This document shows, one piece after another, positions 38,921-49,116 of a stretch of 64,000 nt of DNA; positions within the stretch are counted from its first letter, which is position 1, and each line of letters begins with the position of its first letter. The translations under genes were made by a program, and so were the position numbers. Source of the stretch: Drosophila persimilis (lineage: Eukaryota > Arthropoda > Insecta > Diptera > Drosophilidae); the NCBI RefSeq assembly GCF_003286085.1, contig NW_020825288.1, forward strand, positions 18,104,001 through 18,168,000, read 5' to 3'. The notes below the pieces were generated by a model. That model saw only the letters and a list, made by a program, of their open reading frames with translations, was not told the DNA's origin and did not search any database.

Positions 38921-41900
38921 AGTCTGAGGGTGTCGTCGGGCGCTGCGTAACCACTGCAAATTGATTTGTTCCTTTTGGCTATAAAAATGATCCGATCCGA
39001 TCCGGATCGGCTGACGAGTCGGCCCAAAAAATCGTTAGAGCCCTGTGATAGGTGGCCATCACCTTTCCGGCCGATAAGACAGTATTCGCCTTCTTCGGAG
39101 CACGATGAGGCTCAGTACTTATGCAGACCACCCTCGTATCTTTTTCCATCAAAACAACTTGTGATACAAGATCCAAAGATCCAAATCCAAAATGACTTGA
39201 TTTTTTGCTCGAGCACCTGGATCTTAGAAAACTTTGTAAGTTACAGTACTTTGGGTGTACTTCTGCATAAGTATACATATGTTTGTTGCATACGAAGATA
39301 AAATATTTTTCAAAGGTTCTACACATCTTCGCATTCATTATGATCAATGTAACAATTTCCTTGGTTTTTAAAGATCGTTTCGAAAAACTGTTGCAGCTTC
39401 TGAGTAAGGCAATGGGCCTTCATTGACTACAGATACCTGACATGATAAATCTCTCTTGTTTTATTTTATGAATACATATACGAGTAATTATACGAATTTA
39501 GTTTTATGCACTATTCGTTTTTTAGAAATACAGGTGCAGTGCTTTCTTTTGAATAAAAATTGGTAAACTACGTTTTATCTATCTATATATTGGATTTGAA
39601 AATATTGGATCTGTTTATTTATTTGCTTTAAAGAAAAAGATTATGCTTGACCAAAATCGGAGGCTTATTTCCAAGATGGGAAAACCCATTTCACATTATT
39701 GAATTTGGGTTGGGATCAGTTCTCGAATTGAATTTAAACTTTGGCGATTCTAGTGCAAACGGCAGCGAGAGCAGCCAACAATACAGATTGGCGACCAGAC
39801 CCCACAGTTGCGAAAGGATCAACAATTGCAATCGAGAAAGGATTCGGCCAAAGAGTTTCGCTCGCCGTTGAATGAATCCCCGAAGCGGCTTTATGCGCAA
39901 AAGTTTTGCTTGTTATTTTTAATGGCCGGCAATAATCGTTAAATGTGTCGACTGTGTCGTCGTCGGCGTCTGCGTCGACTGCGGCCGAGCTGCCGCGCTG
40001 CCCCGCTGCCCCCAGTTTCTGTTCAGGCACCGCTCCGATGCACTGTCCCCAGCAGCGGCAACTCAGCAGATTCCTCTGCTCGTCCACACCATCACCCGAC
40101 CCCCAGCCGAGTCGAGCGTTGGGGCGATTGATAGGTGTTGGGTGGTAGGTGGCGTTCGGTTCGCTTGTGGCAACTCAACTGAAAATTTCATTTCGTTTGC
40201 CAAGAGATCCGTTCCGACTCCTCCTCTTCTTTTCTCCTCTCCTTCAAGCCACCCCGAAAGCGGACGAAAAGTTTTTAGACTTTTTGTCGACTTTTCGCAT
40301 TTCTAGTTGCGGCCAAGTTGAAAGTGCTGCCTCAGCAGCGGAGAGGGTTGAGCGTCAGAGTCGTAGTCGTAGTCGTAGTCGTAGTCAGAGGCAAAGCTGT
40401 GGCTGTGGCTGTGGCTGCGGCCCCTCCTCGCCCGAAATGTTAATTTCATAACCCGAATCGTGCCCGACTAACTGTAATTCCATTTATTTGTGCTCTATGT
40501 AAATTCCCTGAGCTCACGTACACGTACGGCCTTCGCCCACGCTGGGCGTGGGCGTGGCGCTTGTTAAAGTTCTGGTTCTGCCTGCCCCTCACCTGGGTTT
40601 CCAGCTCTGCTCAGTGGGCTGTGTTTTTTTATAAATATTTGAGAATTGTAATCAAGATCCAGTTGGTGCTCTGCACCATCTCATCTCCCCCTAACACAAC
40701 CCACCATCCAGTGCCCCTTTCAAGTGTCGCAAATGTCGTGTTGATTATTTTTTTTGTGGCGTTTTAATGCCCTAGCGAATGTGCACTTTAGAAACGAATT
40801 AAAACGGAAAATATCCCAAGCTGCAAGTGCTCTAAAGGCAGAAAGATCCACCTTTTTGTGGGAATTGGAGCCAACGAGCCAATCTAACATTCCAAACTCT
40901 TAATCGATTCGCTTATATATTCGCGGCTCCTGACGGGTCTGATAATTTTGTTCGCATTTGAATTCCATTCCGGGTGGTCGGACATTTTAAGTATTGAGCT
41001 GGGTCAAACTCCAAAACCAGAAATTCCACGTATAACAAAGAAAACCCTATGAGCACTGCATTAATGAACACATTTAGTGGATTTACGAGCCCGAAAAGAC
41101 AGCTGAGGAGGGGCACTAGAGGCGGCATCGAAAATAAACTCGTTTGAGCCACTCCTCCGTCTTGGCCGTTGGCCATCTGGGCTTGGACCAATGCAGAATT
41201 TGCCCGCCACATTAGTTAGTCGCAAGCCCAGTGCGAGACGCGAGACCGGCCAACAAGCGCTTGGGAATGACAAAGGTCGTAATTAAGAAGAACACCGTGC
41301 CACAGCACGGATGTTTTTAAAACCCCTCTGAGCCATAATTAATTTCGACCATTGCAACGTGTCAGCGACATTGCTGGCGGTTCTGTTGATGTTCTGTAGC
41401 TGTGTTCATTAGTTCAGGTAGAAACCCAACCACTCCGGGAACGGTCGACGAATGACAGTGATGATGAAGTTGACTACTGAATTTATTGTCGGTTGGAGCA
41501 TCAGTCTATCCCACCCCATCAAATCGGATCCCATCTCTTTGTAGCTGGAAATACTCCATTTGTGTCTCTTTTTATCTTTCGAATCATGTTGTACCTTTGG
41601 GTGCGGTGTTGTTGGCCGATACTTCATACACTTATAAAAACACTCATAAAGAGAAAAAACAGGTATACTTACTATTAGTGTGAGAAACCAATTGTATAAT
41701 TATTACACCAACAATAAATGCAGAATCACTTGTTCCGCTAACAATTCTGTTGCGGAACCTTGTTTTAACTGAAGATATGTATGAATATACGTTGCAAGTG
41801 CACTAAACGACACGCATGCCCTCGCAGAAACACTAGAAAAACACTAGAACTCAGCGACCGAGGGGCGCTTCCGCATGCCGCGCTACACTAATAGGAAAAT

Positions 41901-41969
41901 TCTGTTTAAATGCGATATGATTTATTGAATTCTACAAAATTATTGTGACATCGTGCAATTTATGTGAAA

Positions 41970-42044
41970 CGAGGGGGCAATGTGGCAAATGCCGCGGCTC
42001 TACTTTATACCCTGTACTTAGTCAGTATATATGGGAGCTTACGA
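41970..42044 (+). repeat. Fragment of a dispersed repeat
   Basis: CGAGGGGGCAATGTGGC, then GCCGCGGCTCTACTTTATACC and GTACTTAGTCAGTATAT. It is similar to the 38878-38920 copy and to transposon-derived repeats with TTTATACCC-type ends. Ends are approximate. Confidence 0.45.
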
Positions 42045-42904
42045 GTTATGTAATTTATTGAATATATTTCTATCGCTGTTTGCTAAAAAAAACAAATTAA
42101 AAATCGATCGAACTGTTTGGTAGATTTTTATATAAAAGATTTTATTTGTTTGCATTTTCTATACATTTTGTAAAGACGGATGTAAATTTGTTTGTTTTCT
42201 AAAATTGTTTATATTATTCTTCTTTTTTCCAGACCACCTTACCGAGCTATCCATATAACTTTAGTATGCTGTTTGTGAAAAGCTTTGCCATTCCGAAACC
42301 GGAAAGATAATGAATACAGCTATTAATCCTACCATACACTTTTCACATTGAATATACATCCATATGTACAATGTACTTCGTTAAAGCTGCAGTCAGCATG
42401 TTCGGCTTGGCCACGAGCTTCAGCAGTGATTTGGATGAGGATTTCCTAGAATTTTGATGATCTTAATTGCTTGATTCACCGTTGATACAATGACACATCC
42501 AAAAAATCCCCATCACAAAGAACGCCCGCCAACACACGCCTGTACTGTCGTTTCCCTCTCACTACGAGTCTTGTGGCGATTGCTGGACTTCTTGAAGTGG
42601 TTCAGAATACTTGAAGGCTATGAGGGCTTTGCTCCGCAAAGAGTCGTCTTGGGGCCAGATCGATCTCACATCGCTGGCCTGGCGTTTGGGTTGTTGTGGT
42701 TGGCGTAGGTAGAACAGCCAAACTTTTCCCGCTAGTTTAAGGATTTTCGCTGTCACAAAACACGAAAGGGGCGCATGGCTCGCAGCTTTCCCAGCGTTTT
42801 GTTGGAGGCGAGATGCTCAAATGTGTGGAATGTGATGACTTCCACCTTCCAAATTTAACAAGTTCTCCTGTCTTATGTTAGTCTTATGTTTTTCCCTACC
42901 AAAG

Positions 42905-42996
42905 TGTGACTCCAGCTACACCTTCTTTAGCCTCTGGAAAGATGCAGTCATTGCATGTCAACATCGAATAATTCAAAATGTGACTCCAGCTACACC
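42905..42996 (+). repeat. 18-bp direct repeat spaced by 74 bp
   Basis: TGTGACTCCAGCTACACC occurs exactly at 42905-42922 and 42979-42996. No known element recognised; it could be a small local duplication. Confidence 0.75.
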
Positions 42997-43539
42997 ATTG
43001 TACCACTTCCTCTTCCACAAATGGCTATCGAAATATGAGCACCTGGAGTGCCTGGAATTTTACCAGAACTACTATAACATTCATTCAGCCATTCAGATAC
43101 ATTCCATTCCATTCCATTCCTCCTGTATCACCAGCCCACCTAACAAATGTATTTTGTAAAATTGTATTATTTTAAAATTATAAAGTTTGTACAGTAATTG
43201 TATCAAGCAGATAATCGACAATATATTCGAATATTGGATTTGTGGTCCATCCGGTTCATGCATTGATCTGGTTCAAATAGTTCGAATACCAGAACAACTG
43301 GTACATTGAACAAGTTCTTTGATGCCATTGGTTGGTTGGTTTGATTGTAATTGGTAGTTTAAAATAAAATCACACTCACAGGTCCCAAGGTGCTTCCTCA
43401 ATATCTGGCTACGGATCAGTTGCACCTGAAGCTGAGCATGCTAGGATCATCATGCAGGTCTTTCCTTGGCCATTGAAATATTCATGTTTTTGAAATGCCC
43501 TCCAATTTATTTAACATATCGTTGGTAGCTGACAAAAGC

Positions 43540-43710
43540 TCGCCGCCATGTAACTATATATCGTTATCGATGCTATCTATCCACAGATGGGGCGTTTTGT
43601 TTGTATCAGTGTTTCGCCGAGATACGGCGAATTCGCGTTGTTCGTCCACGGCAGCCGCGTTGCCAACCACCAACAAAAACATCGCTGCCGCCGCTGGTTT
43701 AAGGTAATAA
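43540..43710 (+). promoter_or_regulatory. DRE/BEAF-type promoter-like block
   Basis: CGCCGCCATG, then ATATCGTTATCGATGCTATC (TATCGAT-type DRE and CGATA-type BEAF-32 motifs), then CAGATGGGGCG, GC-rich DNA, and a possible splice donor TTTAAG|GTAATA at about 43702. The arrangement resembles a housekeeping promoter with a 5' leader, or an insulator. Direction and activity are unproven. Confidence 0.3.
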
Positions 43711-44117
43711 ATAAATAACTGAATAAAAACGAGCCGGTACACGATACAACACCCGATCCTTGGCATTCATATATTTCATCTCATGGCTTGTGCGACTGCA
43801 TTCAATTTAGGTGGATATAAATGCGGCAAATGCGAATTGGCGAAAAGGCGAATTGAAATTGTTCTCTTTTCGCCGTGACGGCTCTCCGGCAAATTGGACT
43901 TGTTGTCTAATCGCCTCATGCTCTCTCCAGCGAAAATAAAAATATTTGTTTTGGAAAAAAACAATTTTTATTTTTAAGCTGCAACGAAGAAACGACATAT
44001 ATTTTCCCACACGTACCACGCCAGTACACTCACTCAGCGGCATCGGTCTGCATCATAATATAACCGTTGAATGATTCGATTCGTCGAATGGAACGTCGTT
44101 GGCAGGACAAACTGTTC

Positions 44118-44416
44118 TCAAAATGGGAGGCTTCTTCGTGTCTTAATCTTTCTCAATTTGCGATCCATTATACTCCTGCGAGCGCGATGGCTACGAAGTT
44201 GAGCTGCCGATCGAGCAGATAGAAACCACTTCGCCAGTGTCGGCGGGAGGATTTCTATCTGCTCGTCCGGCAGCTCAACTTCGTAACCATGGCGTCCGCA
44301 AAAGATCACCTCCAACTCCTCCTCCGGCCTATCGCTCGACCATTGCTTACTGGTCAGACTCAGTTGCTGACGGTGCCGGCTGTGGTACTATTGCTGCCTC
44401 TATTAATCCTGGCTAA
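44118..44416. pseudogene. Gene or transposon fragment carrying an inverted duplication
   Basis: Both strands have about 90 open codons. Minus (44118-44387) includes EEELEVIFCGRHGYEVELP and DEQIE; plus (from an ATG at 44123, with a stop at 44144-44146, then open to 44413) includes CERDGYEVELPIEQIE, because the two arms of the inverted repeat at 44173-44304 encode the same peptide. Codon choice looks coding, but no intact gene can be built and I do not recognise the family. It may be part of the retrotransposon fragment at 44787-44989 or a separately captured gene piece. Confidence 0.4.
44173..44304. repeat. Near-perfect inverted repeat (hairpin)
   Basis: Core arms 44184-44225 and 44252-44293 match at 38 of 42 positions, with a 26-base spacer. 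Weaker pairing continues about 11 bp outward on each side (7 of 11), to 44173 and 44304. Differences between the arms are mostly single substitutions, as in an old inverted duplication. An RNA across it would form a stem of about 42 bp. Confidence 0.9.
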
Positions 44417-44786
44417 TCAATGGTTTGGCATTTTAATTATTTCAATTTTAATTATTAGTGGTGAGATATGGGAAATTTGCAATACATCCACATAATCTGG
44501 TGCAGAAGAAGCACTACAACACTGCAAATTCATGGATCTAGGCGATCTCAAGCGAATGGAGCACTGAAAAGTCTCCAAAAGGAGGAAGAAAAGAGCCAAC
44601 TTTTTTCAAATCATGTAAATAATAATAAGTCTCATATAATAAAAATAGTAAATAATAACAATCGGAATCGTTGTGAACCACGGCAAGGGTAAGGGCACAT
44701 AAAGGAACTAGTAGTTAGTAGGAAAAATAGTTCACTGTATTAGACTGTTCTTTCTAACCTATATTTTCTTGTTTTCAACTTTCATG

Positions 44787-44989
44787 CAGTTCGTAAATTG
44801 CCACGTTCCAAAGGATGGGAGATATGACTCCGTCCTGCGGTGAACCTCTGCTGATCGTGGTGGATCGTCTCGATCTTGTAGCATCTTATCATTAGGCTCA
44901 CCATCCGGTAATCTACCTCCAGTCCGGCGGTCTATGTCGACGAAGGATACCAGGGTGTACTCCTTACAGTTAAGGGTCGCTTTGATAAT
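44787..44989 (-). pseudogene. Non-LTR retrotransposon reverse-transcriptase fragment
   Basis: On the minus strand one frame (44986 downward) gives CKEYTLVSFVDID, the first catalytic block of a non-LTR reverse transcriptase (usually followed by GAF). After a frame change near 44832 a second frame gives GVISPILWNVAIYEL, the block after the GTPQGG motif. Between them the sequence is shortened and frame-shifted, and the YADD active-site block is missing. The fragment is clearly dead. The pattern fits LOA/R1/Jockey-type elements; the clade is not resolved. Confidence 0.8.
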
Positions 44990-45049
44990 CGATTATACTG
45001 AAGTGTCGTTTCAGAAATTGTGAATTTAGTCGTTGTGGTATTTTTTTGG

Positions 45050-45569
45050 GACTGACTATAGAAGCAGACGCAACGCTACGGTCGCTACTCTACATTTATA
45101 CCATACAGACAGAGACAGAGCGAAAGAGACTGAAATTTTGTTCTTCATTCTGGCTACTATAATGATTTGATCTGGTTCAGATTCTGCAGTCTAGAAAATA
45201 TAGTTATTCTCTATAAATCTGTGCTGTAAAATGTCGCTGCTCTGGCCCTTAAAGTCTCTAAACACTAGGCGCTCACAGGGACGGACAGACAGTGGACGGA
45301 CAATGGGCTCCGCTCTGAATGATAATTATGAAATGAAATTATAACCACTTTGTAAATGACTTGGACTACTGGTTCTAATTTTGGAGAGTTCAATGCAAAA
45401 GAAACGGTCGGTTCTGAGGAGAACCTGGAAGATTCTAATTTCTGAGATTTCTAATTTCCGAGCGTTTCCTGTATAAACTTTTTGGGGTCGGAAACGCTTC
45501 CTTCTGGACTTTACACAAAATCACTTTCAACATAAAACTAATATACCCCCATACTCATTTTAAGTATCG
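45050..45569 (+). mobile_element. Dispersed repeat copy (obscura-type, class unresolved)
   Basis: The stretch contains, in order, CTATAGAAGCAGACGCAACG, CAGACAGAGACAGAGCG, CACAGGGACGGACAGACAG, TGGGGTCGGAAACGCTTCC, TTCTGGACTTTACACAAAATC and ATACCCCCATACTCATTTTA. That series resembles, from memory, a non-coding dispersed repeat of obscura-group flies (possibly Helitron-like). An unrelated-looking insert occupies about 45320-45480. It encodes no protein. Boundaries are approximate. Confidence 0.5.
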
Positions 45570-46089
45570 TTATAATAATAATAATTAGGACTATTGAACT
45601 AAATCATAATAATTTTGCCAGTGCTCGTTGCTGAGTGGATAGTGCAGTCGATAAATGTAGCCACGAGCTCTTCAGCCTTAAGATACAGCTCAGATAGAGA
45701 TCCCGTCAGATCCCGGCATCACAGCCAAGATCTGAGGGTCCACCAAAATTATGGAAATTTTTCATGAAAGGATTGCTGGGCTGGCGCACCTGCCGGTAGC
45801 TACATGAACTAAGTAGTTTCCACATTTAAACGCTAGGTGAAATGTAGTTCAGAAAATTCCCCCCAGCTCCCGCCACAGAGCAGTATTCAAAATATATATT
45901 TGACAATATCCAAAAAATAATAATAAATTATTATATATTATAATCTATAATGTAATTATAATAATAAATGCTTTATTATAAATAAATTACCTTTATTACT
46001 TCACAATATGGGAAATTAAGACTTAATTTGAACAAAAAAAGAGTTATAGCATATGTTTTGTGTCGTAACAGTTGTGTGTAACAGATTAA

Positions 46090-46440
46090 TTAATATCAAT
46101 AGCCGAGTCGATAAAATATGTTTGTCTGTCCATCCGTCCGTCTGTGATGATATCAGGGAATAGATAAGAGCCAGAGCAACCAAATTTTGTATTCACACTC
46201 CTGTCATATCAATCTTCTACAAGGTTATTTCAAAATATCGCATCGACAATTTTGAAGATACAAGAAAACCGAAATCGGAGAATCATGGAGAATGCCCATA
46301 TCTACCAGATCATTATTATAGCCAGAAGGAACAAATGAAATTGCAGTGGCTGCGCTAGCCTACCCTTTCACCCTCTCACTCACTCTATCACTTTCTCTAA
46401 AACCCCGTGCAGTTTGCGCCCCCTGGCGGAAGCATAGAAA
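46090..46440 (+). mobile_element. Second dispersed-repeat copy, carrying a CTCF-type motif
   Basis: It begins ATCAATAGCCGAGTCGATAA, then GTCTGTCCATCCGTCCGTC, GAGCAACCAAATTTTGTAT, CAAGAAAACCGAAATCGGAG and GGAACAAATGAAATTGCAG, then a GA-rich block (on the complement) and GCGCCCCCTGGCGG. Inverted relative to the 45050-45569 copy, it shares the GACGGACAGAC-type segment on the complement. Class unresolved. Confidence 0.5.
46416..46429 (-). promoter_or_regulatory. Strong CTCF-type motif between Glut3 and abd-A
   Basis: On the minus strand it reads CCGCCAGGGGGCGC, 13 of 14 positions of the CTCF consensus CCASYAGRKGGCRS. It lies about 11.5 kb beyond the abd-A 3' end, where the bxd/iab-2 border (Front-ultraabdominal boundary in D. 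melanogaster) is expected, and is flanked by a GA-rich tract (complement of 46360-46400). It lies in or at the edge of a dispersed-repeat copy, so it may be a recent addition. Confidence 0.45.
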
Positions 46441-49090
46441 AGGAATGGTGGAATAGATCGGAATAGATCTTTGAATGAATAAAATGAAAAATGAAAAAAA
46501 TAAATTAATGAAATGTTAAACTTGATTTAAAATACACTTGCAGATCGTTCCTATTGCAGTGGATGGTTCTGTTTTAGCAAACGATACCTGATTAAGAAAT
46601 AAGAAACACACAAGAATAGCGAAAAAAATTATCATTTTTGAATATGAAAGCTTAATATTTAAGTCGGTTGAACGTACAAAGTCCGATGGCACTGCCGTTG
46701 AAATAAACATTGCGAAAAATAAAAGCTGTGTTTACATTTAAATAAACCTTACCATTATCATTCAAAACAATGTAGAGCCCCAAATCTATTAGAAAAATCG
46801 GTTTGGTTCGAAGCGTAAATAAAAAAATCCATTTTTTTGCCTATTGTTATTGAAGTGAAAAATATGAGAAGACCCAAACCATTATCACCACTGTAAGAAG
46901 TGGCACTCTCATTACAGAGTTACTTTTGAATTTAAAATGAAATCAGAAGACTCCCACTCGTGCACGTCAATATTATCAATTCAAGAAGTGTATTAGTCAT
47001 TTAAAATGTGTATTTTATGGGTCCGGTCCGATTATAACCTTAGGATCCATAAAATAAAAATAAAACACATACTGAGATGAGAAATAAAATTACCCAAATT
47101 GCTTTGTTGATTGTATCTTGCATTCATATAATTTTGCGACTTAATTTGTACCCGCCGTAACTCAACTCAAATTAATTTGATATTCCCATTCGAGAAACCG
47201 TAGAATGTTTCGCCTCGCTTGAAACTGGTTCTTAGGAAATATGAATATTAATATGTTGCCATACTTACAGATGGATACAGCAATATAAATGCCATCGACT
47301 CAGATAATGAGTAGGACTCTATCAATGATACTTAACTACATATTTAAAGGGCGTGATTTTGAACTTAACTTAAAGAAAGACATGCAAAGGTAAGAATTAA
47401 TATTCTGATATGTACACCAAAAATATTTTAATTGACTTTCGGCTCAAAGTGTCCAGAGTGCTTGAGTGAATCATTTCCACAGACACCCAAACGTAGGACG
47501 CAAAACATTTTGATTGCCGAAGTTGAAAGACAATGGCTGTAATGATACCCGAAACTTAAGATTATCTGGAGAGATAATGGCTTCTACGACATTTTGCTTT
47601 CTTCAGGCATTTTTTCCCTTGTGTATGTGCGGGCATCTGTGTGAGCCGCTCAAACTGTCCAAAGCAAAGTTACAACGGCCAATCAAGACGACAGCTCGGG
47701 ATGTGGGGCGAGTATTTCAGTGCTTTAAATGGGCTCCATAAAAATGATTCAATTGGCGGCTGGGTTGGAATAAAAGCCGCCAACGGTTTTCGTTGTCGTT
47801 GTCGTTGCCGTTGTTGTTGGCGTCTCGAAACCAGTTTCGATATCTACTTTGGCTCTCTCTGACTTGCTGGAACGGGCCTTGCAGTTTCAATTTCTGGCTA
47901 AACGCCGACTTATAAGTATAATGCGCCTCCGATAAAGACGACGACGTCGATGCGAAATGTTAAAATAAAACAAATTTATGTTGCAATTAATGGCTGCGAT
48001 AAATTTGTGCCTACGACATGTTGCGGTCCATAAAAACGTTGCAGACCCGTCTCTGCCCGAATCTTGTATGGGAGCGGGAGCGGGAGCAGGACGGGCTGGT
48101 CTGGGCCGAGTCAGATTAACACATAATCAAGCTAACATGCGCGACATTTGCATATGGAATTGAATTAAATTTAACTCAAATTGAATACAGACTCACACCC
48201 AGCACATCAGCAACGCGCCAGACTCGATTTAAAATTTTAATTAATTCGAGTGATGAGTGCAGGAAAAGTTTTCCACAGAATTTCGAAAACCAACATTCCC
48301 AACTTGGCTCCAAGCGAGTGCTTCCTCCTGGCCCGCAGGCGACCCTCTCGAAAGGGGTAAAATTGTAATTCGAAACCACAAGGCAGGGCCCGAGATGGCA
48401 AAAAGTTTTGTGGCAAGGCTGCTTCACATACACGGACTCCCAGAAAGGCATATACCAGAGACCAGAGACCAGAGACCAGATACCAGATACCAAAAAGACA
48501 GCAGTGACACAAAGTTGAGTTTGAGTTTCAGTTTGTGGTTCAAGTTTTCGGTTTGCGGCCATAAATTATCACAGACAAAGTCATTCGTTCCATTTCGAGT
48601 GAACCGCTTAGAGAACGAGTAAAAGTCAGAGTCAGAGTTAGCGGACCCAGAGGCGGAGTTCCGTGGGATGGGGAGCTGGAGGGGGACTGGGCTGACGACT
48701 GGGGTCTGGTCTGGGGTCAGTGCGAGTGCAGGCCTGTGGTCTTGGTCCCCTTCTCAGAGTCGGTCGGTCCCGGTCTCAATGTCGTATCTTCGGATTCACC
48801 ATTCCATTTTAAATTGAAGCCGAAACCGACGCGTGGAGCCGCATAGCCATCGCCAGGCCAGCAACCAAAGACAGCCACTGCCAGAGAACAAGAAACAAAA
48901 CAATATGAACGGGGAAACCGACTACAAAAGACCCAAGCAGCTAATAAGAGGAAGAAGACAAAGACCAAAAGCAAGATGGCCCATAAAGGGGCCTACAAAT
49001 AAGATAAATTGCATCTTTGGGATCACACGCACAGGTAGAGCCACAGCGCTGGGATACATAAAAATATGCACATGATGGCCGATACCGAGG

Positions 49091-49116
49091 CTCAGCTCAG
49101 CTCAGCTCAGCTCAGG
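49091..49116 (+). repeat. CTCAG pentamer array
   Basis: Five CTCAG/AGCTC units in tandem. Confidence 0.85.

Noticed and set aside
38772..38954. 60-codon minus-strand frame with plausible composition
   Set aside because: It overlaps a dispersed-repeat fragment at 38878-38920 and matches nothing recognisable.
44184..44293. Hairpin as a canonical microRNA precursor
   Set aside because: The stem is longer and more perfect than usual, the arms look like duplicated coding sequence, and it does not match miR-iab-4/iab-8, which lie on the other side of abd-A.
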